Shown here: in pieces, positions 43,546 to 55,965 of the stretch
Numbering within the stretch: position 1 is the first letter of the stretch
Layout: every line of letters starts with the position of its first letter
From: Dermatemys mawii
Lineage: Eukaryota > Chordata > Testudines > Dermatemydidae
Reading direction: 5' to 3'
DNA: 64,000 nt
Assembly (NCBI GenBank): GCA_007922305.1
Contig: ML677373.1
Coordinates: forward strand, 14,080,016 to 14,144,015
The notes under the pieces: generated by a model
Seen by the model: the letters and a program-made list of their open reading frames with translations, nothing else
What the model was told of the DNA's origin: nothing
Databases searched by the model: none
Translations under genes and position numbers: made by a program

Positions 43546-45873
43546 TGGGGGTGCCTGGGGCCAGCACTGCTACTCCGAGGGGGGGAAAGATGATCCAGGA
43601 GCACCTCTGAGAGGGGGCAGAAGCCATGTAGTGTCACACTTGTGCTTTCCAGGCCCACCTGCCCAGGGAGGTGACTGGAGAAGGCATTGCCTGGCAGCCT
43701 CTCCCTTTGCTCCAGGACCCTGGCCCAGGGACGCAAGCTGAGGTTTGGGTTTGCACGTGTGCGGCAGACCCTGTGTGCCAGAAACACGCCAAGCTCATCT
43801 TTGTCTCTGGCTCTTCGTGGTAGTCTTAGCCCCATGCTACCCACAGGCTCGTAAAGGACTCCGTGCATCCAGGCCCAGCTACCAGACTGCTCAATGACTC
43901 CACCATCAGAGCTAGTTTTGGTTGGCTAGTGTTCCTCCTCTTTGCAGTGTATAGACTATCCTCCCCGCTCCTTCCCACCCACCAGAGGCTTGGCATCATC
44001 TAAGCCCCCCTGCCAGAGTGCCTTCCTTCCCCGCTGTGTTTGTCAAGTCCTTGGTATTCTCGCTAGGCTATGCCCCCGCCGCGCTCAGCATTGATATGGT
44101 ACCGTGGGGAGGGTAGAGACTGGATGGGTCACAAGGTCGGGCTGCAGAGGGATGGAGCCCCATGTGTCTTTATCATCGAGGGTCCAACAGATGCTAGCAT
44201 CCTCTCCTCCAGCCCCTTTCTCTTAGCAGAAAGATAAATGGAGAAGGAGAAGACAGCAATGTGGCTGTTCCCTGGGAGGTGACTGATGAGCTGATGTAGT
44301 CTGTACTTCCCAAATATAATTTACTCGGCAATTACTGCCTGCTCCCTGCAAGATGAGTGCCTGACCGCGTTGGGGGTAGCCTGGACCTGCCTGGGGACAG
44401 GGTGCATTTAAAAGCACTAGACCAAACTGAGCTCAAGAAATGGCTTCCCCATCCCTGTGCTGGGGGCCGTTGCTTTGGGTACCATAGCCTTGAGTTATGA
44501 GCAGCAGGCCCATGAGGAAGGTGCGGGGGCAAATATTGAGGGAACTATACCTCGAGGCGCGGGGTTCTCTAGCCCCTGAGGGATCTGCAGTGAGCAGTAA
44601 GAATCTCAGCTGCTCTCTGCAGGAAATCTGTACTGGGCTGGGTATTAGAGAGGAGTTTTCCAGCCTTCTAACAGCCTGTCCTGAAGCCATGTGCCTGCAG
44701 ACTGACTGCTGATAGCACGTACAAGGATTGACACAGGGTTGGTGTGGGTGAATGTGTGTGTGTCCGGGAGCCTGTGTGCAAATGTACATAGAGGTGGTTT
44801 AGCTAGAGGGCTCTAGCTTACCATCCTATTTCCTCACTTGAAGGGCTTGAGGGTACCCCACAGGGAGTAATTCCCAAGTGTGCCTTCCTAAGCCGAAGGG
44901 TTTTTTGCACTTGGGTGGTGGCAGCATCTAACCATCCAAGGTCAGAGAAAAGCCGTAACCTTGGGAATTTTAGTACCAGCCTGGAGTGGCCAGTATTAAT
45001 TTTTAGAATCCTTGCGTGCCCCCACCTTCCGCACTCAAAGTGCCAGAGTGGGGAATCAGCCTTGACTGCGTTGGGACCAGTATGTTTTCTGCTTCTTGTC
45101 TGTCTTTCTCTTTCCCTGGGATTTTTATTACTAGGCTTTCGTGTTAAAAGTAAACACAAACCAGGATTTTTTTTCTTTGAGGTGTCTCTGCTTGTTCCCC
45201 ACCTGGCGTCACAAATGTCGGTTGCTCACAGTGATCTCTGTGGCCACTGATTGTGGAAGATTGTGATTGCACGTGAGGAACAAGCAACAGCAGCAGGAAG
45301 CCCAGGGGAGACTCGGAAAACAAGGATCCTGTACTCCTGCAGATGTCCCCCATCAGAAGGAACAGACCAGGATGAGAAGCGGAGGTGGGAAGAGTTTCCC
45401 ACTTGTCATATAGTAGGAAACTCCAGAAATGGCAATCTTTGCCCATCTCACATAGTTCTGTTCGTGCCAGCAGATTTCATTATCTCTACAGCTTTTCTCA
45501 GGGTCGCCTCAAGGAAAGAAACCAGCTATTAAAAGAACATTTTTCTATATGCAAACAAAAAACCCCAAAACAAACTGCTCAGCTTACGTAACAGCCAAAC
45601 AACCCACAACTCCGAGAAGACTCTTTCCACAGCTTTCTCCTAGCTCGCCCCCCCCCCCTTATACTGCTGTCCATCACCATGGTATCTGAGTTTCTGTGTA
45701 CAATCAATAGTAATAGTGAAGTCCCTCGTGGGACTTCATGGAATCTCTGGCTCTCTGTTTGAGGTAGGGTTGGAAAAGAAGTGGATGGCATAACAGGAAA
45801 ACGGCTGCCCTTCATACAGTTGGTTGGCTCCCAACCCAAAAGCCACATACACCTCCTTTCAAAAAATATTAAT
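43546..45873. other. intergenic, no gene seen
   Basis: About 2.3 kb. Open frames are present on both strands (43431-43868, 44433-44789, 44818-45446) but none shows a domain or convincing exon borders. A poly-C run lies at 45649-45658. Confidence 0.45.
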
Positions 45874-46303
45874 AGAGCTGGTTGCAAAATGCAATATTTG
45901 TCCCCATGGTAAATTCCAATATTTCAACATTTGTTTTCATCGTGCCTCAGAATGAGAAAAGGAAATATCAACATTTTTTGCAGAAGGAAATATTCCAAAA
46001 AAATGTTCATTAGCAAATGTCAAGATAAACTGTGACATTTTCAACGTCAACAAAAGGTTTCAATTGTAAATGAACAATTTTGTCTTGAATCAACATTTTG
46101 GCTTAAAATGGGGACGTTTAAATGGTGTCAATTTGCAATGAACATTTTCATTTTGAATCCAAATGCTTTGTTTCATTTGGAAATGTCAAACTGAAACAAA
46201 ATCTTTTGTTTGGATTTTCTCCAATCAAAATTTTTAAAAAATCTTCAAAATTGACATTTGCCCATGGAAAATTTTGACACTCACATTTTTTATTGACCAG
46301 ATC
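45874..46303. mobile_element. AT-rich palindromic MITE (gctggtcaaaatttt family), long copy
   Basis: It opens AGAGCTGGTTGCAAAAT and closes TTATTGACCAGAT. The body is a run of aaaatttt-, caacattttt- and aaatgtcaa-type words in both directions, as in 7416-7951. Confidence 0.65.
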
Positions 46304-47339
46304 AAATTTTTAAACAACCTGAATCACACCAAGGATGCACTGTATCTGTTCCTCTTGTAGCTTAACAAGCACATTATTCCAGTACTGATGATCTGCTGCT
46401 TTCCCAAGAGGGGATGCATTGTTACAGTATGTCAGAGCAGCACTCTCCCTTCTCAACAGAATGTTTTTCCCCAAAGCATGAGCAAGTCTTTAAACAAGCT
46501 TCAGTTAGGTAAAACTTAAACCAGAACTGATCTGGATTGGCCATTCTGGATTAAGAACTGGCATTTGATAGGATCCAATTCCATTGCAGAATCTGGAGAC
46601 CTGAAATTACCTTGGGAAGAACTTACACCCATTTAGCTTGACCCAGATCAGGCTTTGATGGGTCTTGCATGTTTGGAAGCTAGAGCAACCAGGATATGTT
46701 TTCAGTGTAATCTGGACATGTGCATACTTGCTATTTGGCATCCTGGTTTGTATGTGTCTAGTTGGTGTCCCAGGTACCATGACTGCTATCTGAATTTTCA
46801 CCCACTGCTGGCCTCCCCTTGGAGGAGAAGAGGCTAGGAGAGCTGTGGAGATGGCTAGCTCATTTCTGGGGCTTCCTTACACTCAGAAGTGACTCCTACC
46901 AATGACTAAAGACTGACACTGTGGGGCACTGAAGGACGTTTCCTCCAGTTTTCAAACCAGAATAGTTGGTGCTCGGGACGTTGGACTCTCAGTCAAAGAA
47001 GGGGAAAAACTGAGGAGGACATCCGGCTTCCATGTAGTGTATGGAAAATGCACCAGTGGGCTCACAGAACCTGTCCTCAGTTGGATCTTAACCCTGGGAC
47101 CAGGTGTCATGTGTCACTGCTGAGGGAGTGTCTCCTAGACCTTCCACCGCAAAAGGGGAGGGGGACCAAATACTCGGCTAGTGTAAATTGGTGTGACTCC
47201 ACTGCAGCCAATGGATCAACTCCAGTTTACACCAGTCTAGGCTCTTGCTAAAGTCTGTGCTGTCTATGTGCTTTCCTTAGTGTTTCCATCGCCTCTTTCT
47301 ACAGGGACGACCACACACAAATGTACCACAGCTCTGCTG
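46304..47339. other. intergenic, no gene seen
   Basis: A short palindromic repeat (gtgtaaattggtgtgactcc with an inverted partner) lies at 47175-47240. Nothing else recognised. Confidence 0.45.
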
Positions 47340-47740
47340 TGAAGATGCCTTGCACTTAATTATTTCTAATTGGCCTGTCACTGAAGAATGAAGTCAGCTC
47401 TGACAATGTTATCTGACAGGTGCCACTTCATTGTTCTTCCCCAGTTTATTATTTCCCCCCCCAGGATTGTGCATTGTGAAGTTCAGATTGCTGCTCTCCT
47501 TCATTTGTTGCCGTTTATCTATTATTTAGGATGGTTTTTAGTTGTATTATAATTGAGTTTCATGTGTCACAGCGTCTCAAACAGAAAATATAAATATTTA
47601 ACAGGCTCCACTGGTAATAAAGATTCGCATTTGCTTCACTTTGGCTCCCTGCGCATGAATATTCTGCACCATGCTCTGTGGGTATTAACTTCATTCCGAT
47701 TTATCCCCTGTTATGCAATGTGATGTTCACGACAGATCGG
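47340..47740. other. strong candidate conserved non-coding block
   Basis: Four hundred bases with no repeat signature, AT-rich yet of high word complexity: 'ttaattatttctaattggcc', 'gctctgacaatgttatctga', 'gcgcatgaatattctgcacc' (octamer-like ATGAATATTC), 'aatataaatatttaacaggc' and 'ggtaataaagattcgcattt'. Among all blocks here it looks most like a deeply conserved enhancer. Texture-based inference. Confidence 0.38.
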
Positions 47741-49116
47741 AAATCAGATTTTTTTTGAAAAACCATATCAGTTAACGCCATTCTGGGTAGGAAAGCCACT
47801 GAAAACAGAGCTGCTGTGGCCACCGGTGTGTTGTCGAATGCAGCTCAGGTCTAAGCAGCTTGGTGCAGGCAGCCTCTGGCACCTTGTTTACATTAGGTCT
47901 CCTACTGGTTTAGCTCCAGCAATGGTAGGAAATCTGAGGGGAAAAGCAAGGGGACAAGTAGAGATGACGTATCTAACACCCCTTTCTAAAGGGGAGAACC
48001 TGCTAGCCTCAGCTGCATTTAATTAGATGTAAGTATGGTGGAAAAAAATTAAACAAGAGGCAGTATATAATTTGAGAACAGTAATGGGCCTGAGGAACAA
48101 ACCAATGTATCTGAAAAGGGTGAACAAAGCAAGATGTAAAAAGATCTGTTTTTCCTAAAGATGTCCATCACCATGGTATCTGGATGCCATATAGCCCGTA
48201 TAGCCCTAAGAGGAATTCTCAGCAACGTTCAAACTCAAGTACTCCTAAGGCAGCTCATCAGGACCTCTTGGTCTAGGGTTTCTAAGGCAGCTCATAGAGA
48301 CGGGTTACCAATGAAGATGCTGAGCCTTGCTGGCCAGGAAAAATCCAAACAATATCAGTATTGTTGCACAATCTGACCCCTACCTGCCACTGATCACATT
48401 CCTAGTCTTGTCATAAATAAGTCATGAGATGCTCAGGAACAACCTTTCCAGGGCCCTTCACCGGGAGTGACGAGACAAACACTGGGATGGAAATTAGCAG
48501 AATCGTCAAGTGAGAAAGTTGGCTTTTCCAAGGCAGGAGTAACAACTGCAGTTTCAAAGGGCAGTTGGAACGGCCCCAGAAGTCAAAGAAGAGCTTATGT
48601 TTACATAAGGATTGAGCCAATAGAGTCAGCAAACTCTTTTACGAGCCATTCGAGGCAGGAGTCCAAAGAACAGGTGGCAGGTGGTTGAGCACATCTGCTG
48701 AAACACTGACACATTCAAATAAAATGACGAGAAAAGAGAAGAACTAAGAACAAAAAGGAGCAATGAAGGCAGCTCCTCCGCCAGCCAGCGGGGGGCTCCT
48801 GTTTATGCAGCTGATGCAACAGACACCTGACTTTTGGTCCAGCCTAGTATCTCCCACAGGCTGATCTGATTTGTGAAATGCAGGTGGATCAATGGGCAGC
48901 TTAACCGTGCGATTTAGCGGGGCACAACTGGCCAGAGGCATTGGGGCTCATTTTACTTTGAGCTTCCAATGGAGCAGAGTGGGTGCCACTGCTGGAGGCG
49001 GGATACAAGCCTTGATGGACGGGCAAATCCTATGTTCTGTTCTCTTCTGCAGATTTCAGTGCCAATTTCTTTGCCCAGGTTGTAAGTGTGACCAGAATTT
49101 GGTTTCTGCTCTAGAG
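47741..49116. other. intergenic, no gene seen
   Basis: Short open frames at 47826-48688 lie on opposite strands. No gene recognised. Confidence 0.45.
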
Positions 49117-49225
49117 CAGTGGCTCTCAATCTATTTACCATTGTAGGCTGCACTCACTACTACCTGTATGGCCCTGAGGATGTCACATGGGCTGCAGCTC
49201 TGTGCTGATTGGTTGAGAATCACTG
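49117..49225. mobile_element. short hAT-like MITE, 109 bp
   Basis: It starts CAGTGGCTCTCAA and ends GTTGAGAATCACTG, inverted ends. Flanking octamers ctctagag and agttagag share 5 of 8 bases including a TAGAG block. 'gtaggctgcactcactacta' and 'atgggctgcagctctgtgct' are internal. Confidence 0.75.
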
Positions 49226-51699
49226 AGTTAGAGCAATGGCCAACTTCTCTCTAATGGAGTCCATTTTCTGTTGAACTAAAGTCTGGACTGTCTCCCATTT
49301 AGCTGTTGCACTGAGGGGAGAACAGGCAAGGGCCTAGGGCTGAATAAAATGTTCAAAGCCTGGAAAAGAGTCATTAGCATCTTGTGGCTGAGAATCTAGG
49401 TGGCGCCACCCAAAAGCCAGGCATTTGCTGTCATCAGACATGTTCTGCTTCCACCAAGAGAGAAAAGAACTGGAAGTTAAATAGTCCCCTGCTCACTTTC
49501 AGTACTGCTGTACCAGCAGGGGCTGTAAATCCAGAGCGATAGCGCTGAGCTAGGGAGAGATCAGGGCCAAGGGAGGGAGAACCACACCATAAGCAGCTGT
49601 CAGTGCTTGTTATGGCTGATTTGGCACATATGGTAAATACAACCAGCAGCTAACAGGTTTTGGGGGGGCGGTGTTAATTGAACCATCGGATCGATATCAA
49701 ACATTTCCAGTGATTGCACCAGACTTGCACATAGGCTGGAATGAAGCCTAGTTTACTGCTGCAGCCCCTCAAGTTCCAGATACCATGCAGCCAATGATGT
49801 TTTCTGATGTGCCCCAACCTGTCTGCTGAAAGTTCTCCAGGTGCAGGTATATCAGAAATCAGAGCTCCCTATAAAAAAAAAATGCCAGCTGGGCCAGGTT
49901 TGCCATTGGATAAGGCTACCCTGACCTGTTTTTATTACAAGACAAAGCTCAATAGAACAACCCATTCTTGAACCACCGACCTATCGACAGGGCTCCACAC
50001 ACCTGACAGCTAGCCAGGGCTGGCTGCTATGACTGTCAGTTGCTGAGTGTGCTGTGAGGATACACAACCAGCTTTCTGGTCTCACACCTCCACCTCCTGA
50101 AAGTGTGCATTAGTCAAATCCTCAGCTGGAGTAAATTGGCGTAGCTCCTTTGAGCTTTGCTGTGTCTGGTGGGGCCGCTTGCAGCTGGTGTCAGGGTGTG
50201 GAGCCTGGTCAGGTATCTCTGGAATTTAGTTATGGAATTTCTCCTTGCTCCATGTGGGTCTGGAGCCAATCAATTCCCTCACAGGTGTTTTAAGTTTCCT
50301 GTATGTTGGTTCCAGGTGATCTCATGTGGTTTGGGGATTTGAAATCCTACTCCAGATTCTTCTGTTTTTCCCTTTTTGCCATCTAGAGAGTCCAGAGGGA
50401 TTCACATCCAGGAAAGAAAAGGCTCTGAGTCAAAGCAAAGTCCAAGGTTTGGCCGAACCACTTCACGTCTTCCTCTCAATTTCCTCCGAGACTGAACCAG
50501 ACAAAACAAACGGCACTGGGAAGCGGGGACTCCCTGTTCCACTGGAATCCTTGGGCAGGGGGTTGTGTTTCAAAATTCCTGGCCGGATCTGCACTACAGA
50601 TCCATTCCCTCCTGCAGGGGGAAGTGTCACATTTTCACAGACATTACCAAATACTTTTGTTACCTTTTAAAAAAATCCACTGGGCTGTGACCATTACAGG
50701 AGAGTGAGAACAGCTCTTCTAGGGGCCTAGAGGCTTACTGTCTCTGGTGCATGGCAGGGAGGGGCAAGGGCCTTAGTGTCTTGTTCTGCAGCAGGCTTTT
50801 AGTGAGCAGCTTTGCTTTGAGAAGGGAAATAATGGAGCTGGAAGGCTGATCTCTTCTGCCACCCCAGGACCTACAATCACCATGGGATGCATCCTGAGCA
50901 ATTAGCAGTAGCATCACGCTCCCGGGCAGGGCTCCCGGGTAACCTAGGGTGGAACCTCTTAATGACCATTCCCTTTAGTGTTGGCTACATGGCTGGGGAA
51001 TCCATAGGAGACTGCACAGTCTATTGCCAGTAGGAGTGAGGAGCTGCCAAGTGGAAGTGAGTGACAGAGCAACACCCAGCCCTCTCTGCACAGCTGGGAT
51101 TTTGCTTTCTCCTGCCTGTATTACGGCCCGCGTGGAGACATGCAGACAGACTTACTATTGTAGAATAAACTCCGCCCTGTGCAGAGCAAGAGCACCAAGT
51201 TTATACACCATGTCAATCCCCCTCCTCCTGGCTCGCTGCTCAGTGGGGAGTTTCACCCACTCTGCGTACACCTATAGAGCCAGGAGGCTGCCCGTCCCTT
51301 CCAACCCACATGCAGGCAATTTAAGCTTCCTCTCCTTCAGCCTTTTGCTGCCACATATTTCTATAGAAGGATCCTGATTGTGGCCCCTTATTGATGGAAT
51401 CGCCTCAACAAAGGCAAAATAAAGATACTGCCCAGTATTATTTGAATTGAGGTAACATCTAGAGACCTGTCAGGGCTCAGGACCCCATTGTGCCAGGAGG
51501 CTAATTGATGGACATTGCTGGTCCCTGTCCTAGAGCTTCCCAACAAAGTAAAAGCTGCCATTTCAGTTGCCTAGTCCTCACTGAAAGCATCTCCCCAACA
51601 TGTTCATTCTCTTTCATCCCCTGCCTGGCTGTCTAGCCTAAATCCACTGGTAGACACACTGCCGACTCTGGTCTGAATGCCATTTAAGCATTTGCTTTT
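49226..51699. other. intergenic, no gene seen
   Basis: A possible short palindromic repeat at 50115-50155 and a poly-A at 49874-49882. No exon found. Open frames at 50326-50670 and 51024-51377 have no recognisable domain. Confidence 0.45.
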
Positions 51700-52690
51700 G
51701 TGTTCCTAGTCAAAGTTGTCACCACCACCGCCAGCTCCACCGTGTCATGAGTCTGCACGTTCTAAACACGGAAGGAAAAGTTGCCCCTGTATTTCCAAGG
51801 GAATTCATCAAGGTGATTATGATTCATGCGTTGGAAGATACAGGGCTGGGTTGTGCAATTCAGCTGAATGATGTTGAAGCTGCTCAAAATCTCTGTGCAA
51901 ACGGGTGCGTCGCCCCCTCGGCTTCTGGAAAACAGATCTTTGAGTCAGGAATCGTTGGAGTCAGGGAGCGAGCCAGAAATTAAATACAAACGCATGTCTT
52001 GATAGCCGACCTGATGGAATGTGGACTGTGTTTGCCTTTAATGCAGAGTCACCGTCCGGTCACCCCTTAGCTCCTTTACAGATACACCCTCTTGCACACG
52101 CATGTGCACACATTTTTTTCATTTACACACACTTTCTCTCTCTCTTACACCCCCACCCCCACGTTTTCTCAGGATTGGCTCCTATTTGAGCCAGGCTAAA
52201 GTGAAAAGTGTCACCTTGGTTCTGCTATATCATAAAGCCGTTGCAAGCTGCTGATAACTCAAAGCACGGTTTTAATTATGTGCACCGAGCAAAGCATTTC
52301 GAAGCTTGGAAGGAGGCTAATGACAGGATTGCCAGGATATTTTCAGTGGCAGAAGCCCAGGCTCCAGCTGAATGTGTGTTTAAAAGGCAAAATGTCAGGG
52401 TTGCCTATAAAATAATAACTAATAACCTAAATACAATGACATCACTGTCCACCTCAGTGCTGGGGTGGTGATTTAGAGGCACTTTGCCTGTGTGAAATGA
52501 GAACATCTGCTCTCTGCTGGAAAGAGAAGGAAGATTTGCTCATCAGCATTAAATTTAAATGAGCCATCCCTCATTTGCATATTTCTGTGGCACTCTATTT
52601 CTGTAAAAGGGTAACTTGGGACTGAACATGGTGACCGAGGTGCAGGAAGCAAATTGTCCTTCACTATTTAAAATAATAAAATAATACTTA
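51700..52690. other. candidate conserved non-coding region, repeat-free
   Basis: About 1 kb with almost no repeat signature. Two + frames (51747-51983 and 52208-52471) give unusually non-repetitive peptides, but they lack recognisable domains or good splice borders. The 52200-52460 block ('aattatgtgcaccgagcaaa', 'aggaggctaatgacaggatt', 'aataactaataacctaaata') looks regulatory. It could hide an unannotated exon. Confidence 0.3.
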
Positions 52691-52744
52691 GAAACTTATC
52701 TGAATGGATGGATTCTTCTATCATCCCCCCACCACCTATCTCTG

Positions 52745-52960
52745 TGTGTGAGCCCATCACAATCTGAGCAACTCCCAAGCATTACTCTAATTATCTTCCC
52801 ATCACCCCTGGATGGGGTGGGGGAAGTGCTGTTCCCCTCATTTTATAGACGAGGGTGCAGTGAGGTGAGGGGACCTGCTCAGGGTCACACAGAGAGTCTT
52901 CAGCAGCAGAGGGGGGATTTGAACCCAGGTCCCTGAGGCTCAGACCAGTGCCATCCTTCC
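52745..52960 (+). repeat. MIR-type SINE remnant
   Basis: 'tctaattatcttcccatcac', 'ccctcattttatagacgagg', 'ggacctgctcagggtcacac' and 'gggatttgaacccaggtccc' are a good MIR core and 3' part. Confidence 0.8.
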
Positions 52961-53477
52961 TCTTGGAACTGGTCCAGTATGGGAACAAAATAACTCCACC
53001 AAAGATTTGGTGGACCAAATTTTCTCTCTCTATGTTACACCTGTGGAACCCCATTATATGTATCACTGGGAGCAGGTCTGGATCATTTTTTGCCGAACCC
53101 ATCCTGAATGTCCCTTCCATAACTCTCTCTTTAATGAGGAGAGGAGGAAGCTCGCACTCAAGCAGGATGGATGTCCATTGGGAACAGCCTGGGTGAGGCC
53201 CAAGACCAGTGACCATGGAGATGGACCCTTGTTCTTTCCCATGGTGAGGCTCCTTTCTGGTCATGCCCAAGAGATGGCACCGGAGCATCCAGCATTTCTC
53301 CCCCAGCTCTGAACATAGAAGCATGAAGGAACTCAGCAAGAGAGGGTTTGATCCTGCACCCTTTGCTCACCTGGAAATCCTGTTGACTTCAAAGAATTTG
53401 TCCTGTTGAGTAAGGACTGCTAGTGTGAGCAAGGCCTGATGGGTCGGTCTCTACTAGTGTCAGGCTCTTAGGCTCAG
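52961..53477. other. intergenic, no gene seen
   Basis: Overlapping open frames on both strands (52791-53370), the longest antisense over MIR sequence. No domain recognised. Confidence 0.45.
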
Positions 53478-53552
53478 CTCCTCAGAGGGTATTTAGACAC
53501 CTAATGCTCAAAATCAATGGGAATTAGGCACCTAAATACATCTAAGGATCTG
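53478..53552. repeat. short palindromic dispersed repeat (ggtatttagacacctaa)
   Basis: 'gggtatttagacacctaatg' faces 'ggcacctaaatacatctaag' around 'ctcaaaatcaatgggaatta'. The same words flank 12961-13410. Confidence 0.7.
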
Positions 53553-54541
53553 GAGCTTAGGGCTCAATCGTCCTAAGTGTGGCAACCTGCCTTCCAGCTT
53601 CCCCTTGCTCTGAGGGGGAAGTACCCTGCCCCAGATCTGTATCCAGTGCAGGGCACTTGCCCTGGCACATTGGTGTAGTGACACTATCCAGCACGTTGGG
53701 GGCATGGAGCCATGGCTCCACCCACTCCAGTCCCGGGGGGAGCACGGACATCTCAGCCCCATGCAGGCTGCTCTCCTGGGAGCACTACAATAGCGTGATC
53801 TGGGTGTGCAGCCCAAGGGAGTCAGCGCATCCTCAGACTCCTGGACTCCCTTGTGCAGCTGCCACCTGGCAGTCCACGGGAGATGAACTGAATGGGGCAA
53901 GGGGCACCGATAGGGGGTCGGGACTAGTGACTGAGGATATTTGAGAGAACTTGGACCCCAGACAAAAATTTCCCCATGTAAACCTCAGCGCTCAGCCTTG
54001 TGCAGGTGTCTGGCCATTTGATGGGCCCTTAGGAGGGAAATGTAAACAGAACTGGAGCAAGTCGCGGGTGGTTGTCTTTTTTTTCCCCTCCACCTGACGC
54101 TTTCTGTGAATTAGAACCGGTTTTAAAATCCAAATGAGGCCAGAGAGAGTGCGAAGGAGGGCAGAGCTGACATCACGATCTTGAAATCTAGGCCCCAGGG
54201 CATGGGGGAGGGGGTAGGATGGGGAAGGAGAGAGGGGAAGAAAAATCCAGGGAGGCAGTGCCTGGAGGTGTTGGCTTGTGAGACTGTGCAAGTACAGACC
54301 TGTCCCTGCCTGCCAAAGCCTCTGTGAGTGCGAAGACGCCTCTGTATGTGGAGCAGACAGAGCTAGATTCATCCCTGCACCGATGCCAAGGCAGACACAG
54401 AAAGGAGGCATCTTGGGCCTCCCCTCAGTCAGCAGTTATGGGGACTGTGTCTGCTTCAGTCCCAGATTAGAGCAGCTCTCATGACTGCCCTAAGCCAGTG
54501 GCCTTGGCTGCATCTCCTCCTGCCCCAGTCCTACCTTTGTC
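53553..54541. other. intergenic, no gene seen
   Basis: Overlapping frames on both strands at 53532-53944, no domain recognised. Confidence 0.45.
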
Positions 54542-55045
54542 CAGGGCCAGTGGAAGGATATTTTGCACCCTAGGCGAAACTTCCATCTTGCGCCCCCTCA
54601 CTCCCGGCCCGGGGAGTCCCCCTGCGGCAGCTCCCCACCCCTCCTCCAGCCAGGGAGCCCCCCCCGCCGCCCAGGGAGGCCCCCCCCGAGGCAGCTCCCC
54701 ACCCCAGCTCCATCTCCTCCCCTGAGCATGCCGGCGCCACTCCACTTCTCCCGCCTCCCAGGCTTGCGGCACCAATCAGCTGTTTGGCGCAACAAGCCTG
54801 AGAGGGGAGGAGAACTAGAGCGAGGCAGCATGCTCAGGGGAGGAGGCAAAGCGGAGGTGAGCTGGGGCAGGGAGCAGTTCCCCTGTCCCATACCCCCCCG
54901 TTACTTGCTGCAGGCGCCCTCCCCGTGCCCTCCTGCCCCAGCTCACCTCCGTTCCACCGCCTCCCCTGAGCGTGCTTTTTGACGCCCCCAACCACTTGGT
55001 GCCCTAGGCGGTTGCCTAGTTTGCCTAGTGGTTGCACTGGCCTGG
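54542..55045 (+). mobile_element. hAT-like element with GC-rich interior, same family as 40960-41738
   Basis: Left end CAGGGCCAGTGGAAGGATAT continues 'tttgcaccctaggcgaaac' and matches the reverse complement of the right end of 40960-41738. The right end 'ggttgcctagtttgcctagt' plus 'ggttgcactggcctgg' matches the left end of that element inverted. Flanks are cctttgtc (54534-54541) and cctctgtc (55046-55053), 7 of 8. The interior (54600-54960) is GC-rich and unrelated to the other copy. The terminal base is uncertain by one position. Confidence 0.82.
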
Positions 55046-55364
55046 CCTCTGTCTTCCCCAGAGTGCCCGCTGCTCTCACAGCTGCTGTAGCAGTGCTGCA
55101 GAACTGGCACCTGGTCATGGGGGTACCTTGTTCTGGGGGGTATTCCCAGTAGAGGGGGCCTTCCCCCTCCCTGTGTAGCCCCTTTACACCACCCTAGCTC
55201 CATGTAGGAGCAGCAGGACTATGATGAATAGATCTCGCGCCGTCTACTTGCTGGGCACGTATCCGAAAGGTGTGAGTCTTTAGCTGGGGTCTCTGCCAAG
55301 CCCCTCCTTAGCTCAGAGCAATCTTCTGAGCACCGACTCTGCAATTTTCAAATAGAGTTCAACG
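55046..55364. other. intergenic, no gene seen
   Basis: Near-match CTCF words only (CCAGTAGAGGGG, about 55148). No gene. Confidence 0.45.
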
Positions 55365-55560
55365 TGGTCCACATTATTTTTAATTATATTTTACTTTAAA
55401 AGGCCATTAATTACAGAGATTTCCCAGAAGAGACCTAAAAAAACCCTTCCCCATGAAGGGCTATCTCAGCGAGCCTGAAAAATGAATAATTATGGAGCAG
55501 TGTTCACACAGCCAGAGCCAGTGCTCGAGCAAACACGGGCTGATCAAGATGAACGGCACT
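55365..55560. other. candidate conserved non-coding block
   Basis: Repeat-free, AT-rich: 'attatttttaattatatttt', 'aaaggccattaattacagag', 'aaaaatgaataattatggag', then 'agatgaacggcact'. TAATTA words are dense. Confidence 0.32.
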
Positions 55561-55639
55561 TACCAGCAACCTGCAGCGAGACACTGCTGGGTGCTTTGTT
55601 CCTTTGAGGCCAGGGAAGGCACCTAGGCCCCAGTGCAGC

Positions 55640-55720
55640 AAAACAATTAAACACGTGCTGAATTCCCATTGATTTCAATGGGGGTTAACGCTGAATGGGG
55701 ATAGACTTAAACACGTGGTT
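55640..55720. repeat. short palindromic dispersed repeat
   Basis: 'taaacacgtgctgaattccc' and 'tagacttaaacacgtggtta' are arms round 'attgatttcaatggg'. Confidence 0.55.
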
Positions 55721-55729
55721 ACTGTGAAA

Positions 55730-55965
55730 CAGGTGCCCAAGCTCTTTGCTAATTGTTGCCCTAGTGATTAAAGTTTGAGGCCTAGCAGTCAGAACATCTA
55801 AGTCCACATTCACCCCTAAGCCCTTGATGTGGACAGAGCGACCCCCCGGAGGAGAAGGGTTTCTAAATACTATTCCTGCCTCTGCTACTGACTTGAGATA
55901 AGACTTTAAACAAATCACTTAACAGTTTCCCTATCTGTACAATGTGTATAATAATTCCTCGGGCA
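55730..55965 (-). repeat. MIR-type SINE remnant
   Basis: 'gaggcctagcagtcagaaca', 'tctgctactgacttgagata', 'aacaaatcacttaacagttt' and 'ccctatctgtacaatgtgta' read as antisense MIR, diverged. Confidence 0.55.

Noticed and set aside
52791..53339. 182-codon open frame on the minus strand
   Set aside because: Its C-terminal part is antisense to a MIR element, and the remainder has no domain.
54600..54960. CpG island or promoter
   Set aside because: The GC-rich stretch is the interior of a hAT-like element and has overlapping Pro-rich frames on both strands, not a gene start.
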